NCBI GenBank assembly: GCA_963514095.1
Contig: OY741268.1
Location: 27,817,715-27,881,714 of the forward strand
Source: Eutrigla gurnardus
Taxonomy: Eukaryota > Chordata > Actinopteri > Perciformes > Triglidae
DNA: 64,000 nt
Direction of reading: 5' to 3'
A program made the translations under genes and the position numbers. How positions within the stretch are numbered: the stretch's first letter is position 1; each line of letters begins with the position of its first letter. The notes beneath the pieces were generated by a model, which saw only the letters and a list, made by a program, of their open reading frames with translations, was not told where the DNA came from and did no database searches. Below are positions 24,226 through 36,350 of the stretch, one piece after another.

Positions 24226-24640
24226 AACCTTCAGTTTTGAAAAGTGAAGCCGAGGCTGGAGTGCCTTTAACTTGCATTCTCTCTGATGGCCATCAGGGGG
24301 CGACGTCTCAGGTTGCAAAAAGAAGTCTGATTGCATGGAAGTCTATGAGAAAATGAGCCTACTTCTCTCTTGATTTATTATCTCAGTAAACATCGTAAAC
24401 ATGTTGTCAATCTCTAGTTTCAAATCTTCTTCAATCCAGCATGACAAAGCAAAGGATGCTTTAGGGGGCGGGGCTTACCTGCTGATAGACAGGTCCCTAC
24501 CACGCTACCAATGCTAGTTCCCCACTAAGATGATTTTAACACTTAGCTGTGAAGTTGACCTTGCATTACAGAACCTAACTTTGTTAGCAGTTTCACACCA
24601 GAATCTACATGGATCCAGATCCGTGTGGACCATCTGGATC
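24226..24640 (+). repeat. Teleost interspersed repeat family Y, copy A
   Basis: Shares an ordered set of blocks with 26815-27500, 45300-45990 and 59785-60047. The blocks are TTTTGAAAAGTGAAGCC, CTTGCATTCTCTC, ATCAGGGGGCGAC, GAAGTCTATGAGAAAATG, TCTTCTTCAATCCAGCATGA, ATGCTTTAGGG, GATAGACAGGTC and CAGATCC. It has no open frame of note. It ends at a poly-C tract (24640-24654). Confidence 0.8.
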
Positions 24641-24654
24641 CCCCCCCCCCCCCC
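24640..24654. repeat. Poly-C tract
   Basis: Fifteen C. It abuts the end of repeat Y copy A. Confidence 0.9.
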
Positions 24655-25006
24655 ATCAAAGCTACGTTCCATCCATTGTTTCTGGATCTGCGGTGGAACA
24701 AAGGGAAGGACTGCAGCGCTGCCTGAGCCGGAGGAAGATCCCCGTACGATCCAGGGAAGGGGCAGAAATATGAGTCTAGTCTGGGAGATGTTTTGAGCGA
24801 TGATCACCTCGGGGTGGGTGGCGGGGGGAGGAGCGGGTGAGAGAGAGAGAGAGATAATGGGGTATGCGGCTGGCGATAGGTGGATGCGGTTCTCCCCTCC
24901 AAGTCTTTTTTGGGTCATCGACGGAGACGGGTCAGCTCACAGACGGAGCCGAGGAAGCCGAGGGAGGAGGAATGAATGAGAGTAATATCTCATGTGTCTG
25001 TCCTTG

Positions 25007-25028
25007 CCCCCCCCCCCCCCCCCCCCCC
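25007..25028. repeat. Poly-C tract
   Basis: Twenty-two C. Confidence 0.95.
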
Positions 25029-26053
25029 AGTTGCCCCTCAGTCAAATCCTCGCCATTATGCCACCTGATTTATGTTGTGTGGGTGATCTAGCAGTATCTT
25101 TTCTCTCCGTCTTATGACACAGGAAACAGAGGGTTAGCGACAACTGTAAACCGTTTTGTGTTTTTATTCTAAACCTGTACAACACAAAGCAGAAACCCTG
25201 GTTCTGGACTGAAACCTGCATCCTCTCGTCGCCCCGGAGCGCCGTCGCTTCTGTTTTACCGCGGTGTGATCTCGAGTGGGCCGGTGCTTACGCAAGAGCT
25301 ATTTACATTTGGAGCGTCTTAGCTGAATGGATTTCCCCAGATATCGCAGGAGGTAAATGAGGAACCGAAGGGAGAAGCGCGATGTGTGAAACACACTGTT
25401 TGTGGTCGTGTGCTGCATTAGTGGAAGGAAGGCGAGGGGGGTTTGATGCACGATCACTGGTGATGTTTGGCCATAGGCGGAGAGGGAAACAAGGAGAGGA
25501 ATGTATAGATTAATGCACTGTGCGTCCATGAGAGGCGACTCTGGTGACGATCCATCAGGGACGAAGGTTGGGGTCGTGTCGACGCAACGCTGCTTGTAAT
25601 TACTTCTCAAATAAACACGGGCCGGTCGCTGCGTCTGCCGCAATCATCGGTTAATGCTTTAATGACGTGACGTGATGGCTGGGATCAAAACTTCTGCAGC
25701 TCGGATTGTTTATTCAACCACAAGCTTTATTTGTGCAATTATTCACCAAACGGGAACCTTCCAGGGATTTACAGCCACAGTTCTACTTTTGAATTCTGTT
25801 TTTTTGCCGACGGTTAACATCAGGTATCATCCCCGCTACGTAGCCCTTTTTTTTTCATTTTTTTTTTTTCATTTGTCAAGCCTTCTCTTTATTCTCCTCT
25901 CTCCGTCCCTCCATTTCTTCTCAACACCTCCCGGTATCATCAGCCGCAGACTCTAACCCCCCGCGGCGAATGTGAATTAACAGACGGCATGCTGCTCACA
26001 GCACCTTGCTTGCCACTGAAACAGATTCATCACAAAGACCTAGATAGCGCCTT

Positions 26054-26055
<2 letters not shown>

Positions 26056-26120
<65 letters not shown>

Positions 26121-26135
26121 ACACACACACACACA
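26056..26135. repeat. (CA)n microsatellite
   Basis: About 38 CA units with a short GTG interruption near 26117. Confidence 0.95.
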
Positions 26136-26286
26136 TTTTCACCCTAGAATAGCACCTCACATAACGTACATCCGTGGTGTAACAGTCTTCTCACACTTAC
26201 TCACTGTACTGCGATCGAGGAGAGAACAATAACATCAGCAACAGTCTTCCTGTTCTTTTGGACGCCGTTTTGCGAGTTAGCTGCGA

Positions 26287-26309
26287 CCCCCCCCCCCCCC
26301 CCCCCCCCC
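26287..26309. repeat. Poly-C tract
   Basis: Twenty-three C followed by C-rich sequence. Confidence 0.95.
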
Positions 26310-26814
26310 ACAACCCCCCACCCCCTGCTGATCTGCTGATTTTAAAATACATTCACATCTCTTCAATTGACACATTTATATATGAGTGGGAGATGCTGCA
26401 AAAATCAATGTCCATCGGAAGTTGAAAGGAAGAGTGAGGCAGGTTTGCCCACAGGTCAGAGGTGCATTGTGGGATATTGACTAGTCCCCGGCGCTGCAGT
26501 AGGCGCGCTGTAGAAAACACATCTACACGAATATTATTGACAAAGGCGGTACAACCCTGCACCTCGGTAAAGTGGACAGATACTTTATTATCCGCGGAGA
26601 GGAAATTCGTTTCTCAGTCGATACATGGAAACGCTGAATGCTCTCAGGTGGAAGTTTACAGGAGGAGTTCATGTTTGCATTGAAAGGAACATTTTTTTTA
26701 CAGGTGAACCATAATGGGCCCCCATGGGTCAAACTCTTTGATGCACTGCAACTTTTTCTTCATAGATAAAAGTGAAAATTGTGCCCCCAATTTCAGCCAG
26801 AATTAAAGATACAG

Positions 26815-27500
26815 TAGCAATCTCCGGTTCTGAAAAGTGAAGCCAACTCTGAAGTGCCTTAAAGTTGCATTCTCTCAGCTGGCCATCAGGGGGCGACTCT
26901 TTGGTGGCAAAAAGAAGTCTGATTGTATAGAAATCTATGAGAAAATGGTCCTACTTCTCTCTGCTGGCCACCAGGGGGCGACTGCTCTCTGGTTGTATAG
27001 AAGTCTATGAGAAAATGGTCCTACTTCTCTCTTGATGTATTATCTCAGTAAACATTGTAAACATGAGTTTATGGTCTCAATCTCTAGTTTCAAGTCTTCT
27101 TCAATCCAGCATGATGTTCATTTAGTACATTATGGTCCATTTAGAGTCCACCAGACCAGAAAGCAGGGGATGCTTTAGAGGCTAGAGACCCTTCCACCCT
27201 ACCTTCCATTCTACCAATGCAGTTAGCTGCTAACATGACTTTCCCTCTTAGCTGTAAAGTTGACTTTTATTTATGAACTTTGTTAGCAGCTTCCCACCAG
27301 AATCCAGATGGATCCAGATCCAGTAAGGTCACCGCTCTGCTGCTGTCCACCCGTTGCTCCTCCACAGTCCAAATATGGTCACTTCCTTCACTGGTTGTAT
27401 CCAGGATGGTGAGGGAACAACAAAGTTAGCTCCATATTTCAAGGTCACTGTGACGGATTTGTCTGTTTTTAGAAAGTTCACTTCGGTCACTTGGGTACAC
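26815..27500 (+). repeat. Teleost interspersed repeat family Y, copy B (longest, with internal duplication)
   Basis: The fullest copy of the family. It contains a tandem duplication of the block CCA(T/C)CAGGGGGCGACT through ATGAGAAAATGGTCCTACTT at about 26880-27030. It reaches further 3' than the other copies, through GGTTGTATCCAGGATGGTGA at about 27393-27412 and AAGGTCACTGTGACGG at about 27442. Confidence 0.78.
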
Positions 27501-29029
27501 AATTATAGACGTGAAGGTACAAAAACAGGACTTACAAGCTGCAGTGTTGTGTTGTAACTATGTTAGGGTATAGTGCCCCGGGGAAAATGCTTTTGTGCTA
27601 CAATTCATTGTTTCTGAGAGTGAAGACAAGTCATAGAGGAAAGAAAGGAAGAAAAAAAACCCCAAGGTGTGGATCAATGTTGGCCGAAGCTTGGAGATAA
27701 GACCGTTGTCCAAAGCAGCAAATACCTTATAAATATAGGGTGAACGAAAAAGTTAACTTGGGAAATAATAACTCATATATCATAGATAAACATCGTGGTG
27801 TCACTTGGTAAAGAATGCTTTATTTTTCCCGGTGTTGAGATATTAATTATAGTGAATGGATGTGACACAAAGGGGTATCTAAAGTTCAGCCAAATGAAGC
27901 ATTGACAATAAAAAAAAGCTTCATTGTCTGGATTATTTTACTCTTAATACTGCTATAAATCTAAAAAATACTATACTATTTCTTCTAGTTTAACTGTCTC
28001 ACTCTTGATGGAAGGAACATGGTGATACGGCTGCTCCACCTTAAATCACGACGTCTATCGCTCTCTATTTAATTAGATAACATCGATGTTCTATAAATTA
28101 GATTAGAAATCTCAAAGGTTATACAAATTATATAAAAAAAAACACATAGCAAACATCATCCCCACTAATCCACATGTCTTTGTATATATTTGATTATGTG
28201 CCATCGTTTGTACATTACGTTAAGCCCTCATGTAAAGTCATTAAATTGATTTTAGCTGTAATTGTTTGAGATTGGTGTGTTGGTAAAATACCGGTTTCTC
28301 CATTATTAGTTTGTGCAGCAAAGAAATGAACACAGTTATTATTTTTTAAGCGTTCACCACTGGATGCACCTTAAAACTTTATGAACATGTTATTCTGTTC
28401 TTAACACTTCTTTTAATTAATGGCCAGAGCACGAACTTATACAAGAGCTGGGATTTATATTAAACATTAATAGACTGCAACAGTAAGAAGCCGTTGTTTA
28501 TCTGTCACCTGGTTGGGCTCTAATCCTTTAAGTGATACAACCCATGACTTCCTCATTAAAACTAATCCTTCACCAACAAAAACTCATTAATTTATGAACC
28601 TGTTTTTTTTTTGTTATTATTTGTTTCCCAAAAAATTGCAACCTGAATTTTCTAATGGGAAAGACGCAGTGTAATTTAAAAAAACAAACCATGGGCAAAA
28701 AAACAAGTGAGAATTGTCTTCTCTTTCTTTTTTGTTTGTATGAATATTTTATTTTCTGTAGCTATTCAGCCAAACATTCTCTGAAAAAGAATTCACCCGC
28801 TGTTGGCTCCAAGGTCAAAGCGCAGAGACATGCAAATGCAGTAGAACAATAACGTGTACAAATACATTAAAGCAACATGTAATTGCTCAGCAAAGGACAC
28901 AAAAGCATCTGCCAAAGCAAGCGTTTTCTTTTTTCTCTCCACGTGTTCTTTGTGTGCGACCAGATGGGACGTGGATGAAAGGCAGAGGGGGCGTTCATGG
29001 TTGTGTGAAATAATGCACTAAATATATAC

Positions 29030-29031
<2 letters not shown>

Positions 29032-29077
<46 letters not shown>
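29032..29077. repeat. (TA)n microsatellite
   Basis: About 23 AT units. Confidence 0.95.
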
Positions 29078-29081
<4 letters not shown>

Positions 29082-29302
29082 TAACATTGGGCTAACATGC
29101 TGCAGCCCTCTTCTGGAAACAGACTATTGGAGCTTGTTAGGCTTCTGAAAGCTGCCTAGAAGCCTGTCATTCCACATTAAAGTAGCCGAGCATCGCTGCT
29201 CTCATGGATTTACTTCTCACTGGACAGCAAATGATATATTTATGTATAGATTTGAGTTGGGAGGCAGACGAGGTTGTCTATCCATCCCGCATTAGCTTCT
29301 AT

Positions 29303-29303
<1 letters not shown>

Positions 29304-29333
<30 letters not shown>
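29304..29333. repeat. (GT)n microsatellite
   Basis: Fifteen GT units. Confidence 0.9.
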
Positions 29334-29335
<2 letters not shown>

Positions 29336-31331
29336 CCCTTGTTTGTCCCTGGATGGTACAATGCATTTCCATTATAAGGCACATGCCACCCTGGGTTACG
29401 GTGAGCCGCGCTGTTGGCTGTTACTGTGACTGTCACATCTTTAGAGGGGAGAAGAAGGGGATATTTCCTGTTTAGATGCCAACAATTTCCTCTTCATGCA
29501 TGGAACACACACACACACACACACACAATTGATAGATTTATTATAGCGTGTCAGGAAAGTGCAGGCTTCACATTTCAGCAAAATGGACCCATTTGGCTTC
29601 CCCCAATCCACCCCCCACCCCCCCTCCTTGCACCTTACTCTCCTCAACCCCACTTCCTCCCAGCCAGCCGGCGTGCCAGCCCACTCAGCCGAATCCGGAG
29701 CGGCACCAAATACATGTTTCTGTCACAAGCTTCGTGTCAGCCTTTTTTTTACACAAGCGAGAGAAATGGGGAAAGAACGGGTCACTCTGACAGTCGGAAT
29801 CACTCTGCGTGGATCTTAAATGTTTTACGGCCTTAATGGGCCTCCAGAAATAGATGCAGTGCTAATGTCCTCTGACTCTAGGAGGAGAGGAAAAAAAGAA
29901 CGTGTCTGCGCTAAGCGTGTGCATTCGATGCGCTGGGGAACTTGTGTGATGGGTGCAGGCGTGTGTGTGTGTGATTTCAAAACGGGTTTAAGTGAAGGAT
30001 TCACGCATGCAAATGAAGCCACTTAAATCTGGGTCCCCCCCCACCCCCCATCTCAAAGGACGCCCTTTTTCCTCTATTTCGAGCACCACTTTGACATCGG
30101 CCCTATGGAGGCGAGGCCCTATGGGGCTCCGGTCTTAAGTGGCGTGCTAAGGAATCATCCAGATTTGTATAATCTCCCGTCTTCAGTCATATCCACGACA
30201 AATCTTTCGACAAATCTCGACGTGACTTGTCGCCCCCCCTTTGTTCCTCTGAAGATGTGTTCAATACTGTGGGATTCCTGGCATTCGCTACTTCCAGACC
30301 GCATTCGCTGCTTTAGAAGAGTTAACCGTCTCCCAGCGTGGTTCCACTCCTCCAGACAGACTCTGACTTGGAGTATTGATCTCGCCGCTCGCTGTATCCT
30401 TACCCCCTTCAGACGATCCATACTAAATGTATTAGCTGTGGAGAGAGCTACAATGTCCTCTGCAGCTAATCATATTTAGCCACAGAGAGAAATAGAGAGA
30501 GAGAGGTATCTTTAAAGAAGCAGCCTATTTTCAAGGCCAGAGTGAATTGTCCAGAACCCGAGGATGGAGCGTTCAGAGTTTAGTTTAGGTTCATCCCTCC
30601 AAACATGCTTTAAGTGCATGTGTGAGCACATGCACATGTTATATGCATGCTTTTCAATGATTTCTCTCAAATGTGCTCCATGCAGGAGAGGAGCTCTGAT
30701 TGTCTGAGTGGGGCAATCAAAGGCTTTGATGCTAATCAGGGTTCTCTGTCCTGCCGGGGTTTGGGATGGCGGTGGAAACGTACAATAGAAAGGGGGTTTT
30801 TATAGCAGATGCCCGATGCCTGGCCTGGACGTGATTGCTCTTCCTCATTCACGGCGTTAGGGAGAGTGGAGGGGATGGAAATCAGCCTCAGAGCCGAGGG
30901 GATGCTGGCTTGTGTGAGCTCCTAATGCAGTGCCACGTGTAATGAGCTTTTTGGATTTCAGGGGGTGGTGGTGGTGGTGGAGCCCCCCGTCATGCATGGA
31001 TTTTTTTTTTCTCCCCGCCTAATCTGCTAAAATACTTTGTGAACCATTCATTACATTTGTTTGGGGGTTGATTTCCTGCGGCGTGCTTCTACTTCTGCAG
31101 AGATGACAGCGGCACTTTTGGTTTGGCGGGATCTCCTTCAAGCCGCTCCGATAACACCTGTGCCTCTTGATGCGGCGAGCGTATTCCTTGGCACTCGTCT
31201 CTTGATAGGGGGAGGGGGGGGGCTGCCGGTGTTGTGTGTTTTTCTAACCGCTGATTTTCCCTGAGTGTACTCAAACCCACCTGTCTTAGCTCTTGCCAGA
31301 ACCCTTTTTGGACATATGTGCTTTTTGATTA

Positions 31332-31373
31332 TGTGTGTGTGTGTGTGTGTGTGTGTGCGTGCGTGTCTGTGCG

Positions 31374-31419
<46 letters not shown>

Positions 31420-31444
31420 CGTGCGTGCGTGTGTGTGTGTGTGC

Positions 31445-31480
<36 letters not shown>
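31332..31480. repeat. Long interrupted (GT)n tract with GC variants
   Basis: About 150 bases of alternating purine-pyrimidine sequence, GT with scattered GCGT interruptions. It is the longest such tract here and ends in ATAAGAGAGAGAG. Confidence 0.95.
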
Positions 31481-31483
<3 letters not shown>

Positions 31484-31634
31484 AGAGAGAGAGGGTAGGT
31501 TTTGACACTCTGTCTCCATTGTGTTTTTGATTATGTGACAGGTTGCTTGCCCCCCCCCCTCCTTCCCCCCCACCCTTTTTTGACAGACAGTTCCATTAAA
31601 TCATGCTGCAGTGGTAACCCACGGTGACAGGACG

Positions 31635-31660
31635 CCCCCCCCCCCCCCCCCCCCCCCCCC
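31635..31660. repeat. Poly-C tract
   Basis: Twenty-six C. Confidence 0.95.
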
Positions 31661-32188
31661 TCCCGGATTCCTTCATCGAGCTCTCTCATGCGCTTAACAA
31701 GGAAGTAAAACATGCTAAATTGTCTGCCGGAGATAAAGTGAAGAGGCTAGTCTCGGTGACGCGTGTCACGTCGTGATGTCATCGCTCTCTCAAAGCCGCG
31801 CACATAACGGCAGCCATCTTTGTTTGCCTCGGCGTCGCTTTACGAGTCTAAACGACGTTGATGTGAATGTTTTGTGCTGCCGACTGAAGAGAAGCGCCGC
31901 AGGTATGCGGGTTATGCATGATGATACCAAGACTTACAACCCGCCGATTCTCAAAGTAGAGCGAGATACCAAACCGCCTGGCAGTCGGTAAAATGGAGGG
32001 ACATATTTTAACCGTCTCCTGCGATGGCGGCCTGTTTCTTAGACTCTCACGCCTCTTTGTGCTTTTTCTGATGGTGGCAAACAATTATTATTTTCAAGGA
32101 CGGAACGCTGCACCATTGTTGCAGGAAGGCCATGCAATAATAAAAATGACGCTCCTTTGATGACTCCCTTAATAAACGAGCGCCGCCG

Positions 32189-32569
32189 TGTGTGTGTGTG
32201 TGTGTGTGTGTGTTGTGGCGAATCCTCCTGCAGATTGAGACGGAGTCTGCCTGGGAGCTGCCCGGCGAGAAAACACAGAGTGAATTCTGAAGAGGTGTTG
32301 AGTGCAGGGATGATGGCTCTGCTTGTTCCTTTTAAGGTTATTTTCAGCTGCAGACCTGCAGGGTGTGTGTGTGTGTGTATGTGTGCGTGTGTGTGTGCGT
32401 GTCAGAGTTGTGTTTTAATTAGAGAGACAGGAGTGTGTCCTTGGGCTGCCGCAGAGGGGTCAGGAGAACCTGGTATAGTCTGGGAGAGCCGGGGCCGGGA
32501 CGAGTCTGGCAGGCCGGCTAAACACCCATTATACGGCGTCGACGCGGAGATGCACTCTCACGCCCACAT

Positions 32570-32611
<42 letters not shown>
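32189..32611. repeat. (GT)n and (CA)n microsatellites
   Basis: (GT)n at 32189-32213 and (CA)n at 32573-32611 flank unique sequence, with a short GT/GC run near 32363-32401. Confidence 0.9.
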
Positions 32612-32614
<3 letters not shown>

Positions 32615-32769
32615 TGCACGTATGCATCCTGGTCTTGGCGCCATTCCTGTTGGCCAGTGATACCATGGTAACCGAGCAGCCTACATCTCCATGTGTTTTC
32701 CCGCGGCCTTCTCCCTCGTCTCTCGGAAAAAAAGCAGAAAATTACCGCTGGCTCTGCTCTGGGGAGCCG

Positions 32770-33310
32770 GCGAGGGAGGCGAGGGAGAGGTGGGCAGATT
32801 GAGAAAGGGCAGCGGGAGGTGGAGTGGAAGGAGCAGGGGGAGGTTGAAAGGGAGGTGAGGGGAATGGAAAGAAGAAAAGGTTGAGAGGGTGGAGGGAGAG
32901 AGGACGCAATCTGACATTTATGTTGTTGGCCCGGCAAAAAAAAATGCCACTTCAGGCTGGCATCCCTCTCTCATCCCAACCCTGCCTCCCCCCTTCCTCC
33001 CCCCCCCAACCTCCAGCTGACCTGCGACTCCCGTCCCACACCCGTATACTCCCGTGTGTCTCTCTCTCCCCCCGTTTCCCTGCATCGTCTTCCCCGCTTT
33101 CATACGTCTGCCGTCTGACCTCTGGCTTTCATTTCCATATCACAGACCCTCGCCTCCCGTACGCCCCCCCCTCACCATCTTTCGTCAGCACTTCCTCTTT
33201 GATGGTTTCGCTCCTGAATCGCTAGCTTCCCCTCTTTTCCCCTCCCATACCTGTGTTTGCATCCCTTCCTCTTCTCCCCCCCACACCTCTGCTGTGCCTA
33301 GCCCGGGTCC
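32770..33310. repeat. Purine-rich block followed by pyrimidine-rich block
   Basis: The stretch at 32770-32905 is dominated by G and A on the plus strand, and 32950-33310 by C and T. No exact repeat unit is visible. Confidence 0.7.
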
Positions 33311-34284
33311 CAGCCGATGATGGGACTCATAAAGCCTCCCAGATGAGGGGATAGCTAATGGCTGTTGAATAATGCATGGCGGGCAGGATTTAGAGAGCCC
33401 AGTCTATTAGCCTGACCAAATACTCTGGGCTTTTATTAAAGACCAACACTTACAATTACAAACTACATTAAGGCCGGGGTCCTGCCCCCCCCTCCCCCTT
33501 CTCTGGCTCTTCCTTGTTGTCTCCACCGTCGTTGCTAAGGCAGAATATTATCTTTTTAAGACTTTATAGCCCGGAGAAACCGACCCTCTTAGACGAGGTC
33601 ACCGACCGTCTTTTCTGATTGTTGTGTCTTTTTTTGTGTGTCGGAGGTTAGTGGCCCTTTTAGTCACGGTTGCGGATGGAGAAAGAGATTGGTCGAGGCG
33701 GAGGGCAGCGGTGTCACATTTTAAACTGGTGGAACTGGAGGACCTATGAGCACATGTAGGCTTTTTATTTCTTTTTCCTGCTGTGGCTTGTTGGTTTTTG
33801 TGGCTTCTTTACGAGACACATCGGCGTTTGTGTCCACACACCTGCGTCGCACCCCCGACGCCGCAGCATCGCCATCATCTTCCAGACTTTTAATTTGTCT
33901 GCCGAGCTCACACTGTTGTTGCTTGCAGACGAGGCTCCCTCACACATCATTTCACATGATTATACACCAATGTTAATGGCCGCTAATAGCCATAAGTGTC
34001 TGCAAGTGTGTGTCCTATAAGTGGCTTCTGAATAGTCATAAAGTGTTGTCGGCTAATGGCTATCTAAACATCCCTCTACCTATGTTTAAGTGCACACTTA
34101 GCTGTCTCTCTCTCTCTCTCTCGCTCTGTAATAGCTTATTGACCTGTCTCCTAATTTTTAGATCGCTGCGCAAAAGTTTCATCTTGCAGTTGATTATTAC
34201 GCCGTGACACGTCGGCGTTTTCTTGACAAGTTTGCAGAGTGAGGTGTTTGTTAGTCACACTGTAGCATGTAAAGGTGTGTAGAG

Positions 34285-34555
34285 CAGAGATCCACAGAGT
34301 TACTGCAGGTACAATTCAAATATCTACACCTTAACATGAATACAACCTATTATAAGCAAATATAAATCCTCCTGTTTGTTTATTATTTTGAGAAATTGTG
34401 TTATACATACATCATTACAAAGTACTGTTATACATGGCACTATAGGCTGCACTACACATTATTATTGGCCCGGTTTAATAAGGAACATTATTCGATATGT
34501 AATAGGGGGTCCCTCCATCAGGTCTCTATAAGTCTTGGGGGTCCTTGGCCTGAAA
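34285..34555 (-). repeat. Dispersed repeat family X, copy 2 (inverted)
   Basis: Minus-strand counterpart of 7101-7359, with the same four blocks in the same order when reverse-complemented. It ends near TCCACAGAG-TACTGCAGG at 34291-34309. Confidence 0.75.
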
Positions 34556-34912
34556 AAGACCTCTGGTTTAGAGAACCAGACTGTAGTCGCGTCCAGCTTT
34601 CGTAGGCCGACAGATCTGTAATCGTGTAATTCAGGAAACCGGGTGGGGGTGGGGGGGGGGATATCCAGCCATGTCAGATAGAGAGGCGACACCATGAGGG
34701 ATGATAGGTTGATGCCAGTCAGATCGTGTCAACCCCTAAAACCCCCTTTATCCGGCTCCACGTCCTCAGCCTCCGTCCCCCATCAGAGTGTCTGGAGGGA
34801 CGAAGCGATTACATGTCTGATCCGCCGACCATCAGATGAAAAGCCGCCCGCTTAATTTGTGGCCAGTAAAAACATCAACCTCATGATCTACTACTTCCTG
34901 TTTACTCGCCCG

Positions 34913-34914
<2 letters not shown>

Positions 34915-34959
<45 letters not shown>
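34915..34959. repeat. (GT)n microsatellite
   Basis: About 22 GT units. Confidence 0.95.
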
Positions 34960-34960
<1 letters not shown>

Positions 34961-35467
34961 TCGTCCCCTGCTGATGTTTATTCAGTCTGATCTCCTGGCT
35001 GACCCTGCAGCTAGCCAGCGCTCCTCAATAGACTGCACTCTATATATAGTATTCCCTAAATGTCACCGACTTTTAAAACATGCCTCCCTCCTCGCGTGTA
35101 TCGAGTCGCGCCGGTTTATGAAGCTTTATCTCAATTAACACGTCGGTCCGAGCCGGGTCGCGTGTCAATATTAACGACGTGGCTTTTTCCCTAAAAGTAA
35201 GTGTAACCGATCCAGGATGTGGTGCGGAGAACGGGAACACTCAATCGACGGCGTTTAAGTGGAAAATCCATCCTGCTGAGCTGGAAAGTTGCACAGTGTG
35301 GCACTTCGACTGGTCACTAGGTTAGTGTGGCAGCAGGCGTCACTTCTACTGCTGTACTTTAAAATGAATGTGTTGAAATACCAAATCTGAGCCCAATCAA
35401 TGAGAAATATCCATCTGCAACACCTTTAAAACCTCCCTCAAAACACACCTGTACCTTGTTCACCTTG

Positions 35468-35473
35468 TATATG

Positions 35474-35557
<84 letters not shown>
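35468..35557. repeat. (TA)n microsatellite
   Basis: Ninety bases of TA with ATGT interruptions at the left end. It is followed by AATAAAATG and an ATT triplet run. Confidence 0.95.
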
Positions 35558-35560
<3 letters not shown>

Positions 35561-35996
35561 GTATTAAACTGTAAGGTGCCCTTAAATAAAATGCATTATT
35601 ATTATTATTGTTATTAAAATCACAGCAGAATAAAATCTTTGCATCACAGTGTTTCACATTCATCCGTACCAGCTGTTTTAATCAGATGCGTATCTGAGAC
35701 ACCCCAAGACACCAACTGGGGCCCCTGTGTTTTCTGCATCAGTTGAGTGTCTGAGTACAATAGAGCCACTAAATGTCTCTGTATTCTGATTGCATCTCTA
35801 CGGCTTTACACCGAAACACACATGAACAAAAGAAGTGTGTGTTTTTTCCACCGCGGCCGTCGTGGTGTGGAGACAGCAGAGGACTTCTCTTCGTTAGCCG
35901 TAGTCCTCGCCGTCTCTCTGGAGGCGTGCGGGGGAGCAGAGGGCAACTGCAGTCTGATGTGGGGCATCTGTTCCCACATTTGTTAAGCTTCTCCTG

Positions 35997-36028
<32 letters not shown>

Positions 36029-36111
36029 TTTTAAAGAAAAAGGGAGGGACAGACTGTAGAAGTGTTAGAAGAGTGTGAGAAGCAGTGTGTGTGTGTGTGT
36101 GTGTGTGTGTG
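35997..36111. repeat. Two (GT)n tracts
   Basis: 35997-36021 and 36085-36111. Confidence 0.9.
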
Positions 36112-36317
36112 CATTGTGATCGGTGTGTGTGATAGGTGCGGTCGGTGGACTGGAACGGCAAGGTGTTGTTGCAGTAGAGGGCAAGCGCCGGCTTGTCATT
36201 GGTCCGTGTTAATGCTGACCCGGGGGCGGCGGCTGCACTCACCTCATTGACCGCAAGATGGCCGCCGGTCGACTCTGCAGGTGGTGCTGAAGGCGCATCA
36301 TCCCTTTCCCCTCTTCA

Positions 36318-36322
<5 letters not shown>

Positions 36323-36348
<26 letters not shown>

Positions 36349-36350
36349 CC
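36323..36350. repeat. (TC)n microsatellite
   Basis: Fourteen CT units in a wider pyrimidine-rich stretch. Confidence 0.9.

Noticed and set aside
30105..30479. 124-codon plus-strand open frame
   Set aside because: No motif recognised. It is consistent with a chance frame in unique intron.
31286..31573. Thr/His and Cys/Val repeat frames through (GT)n tracts
   Set aside because: Dinucleotide repeats translate as two-residue repeats. The same occurs at every (CA)n/(GT)n tract in the window.
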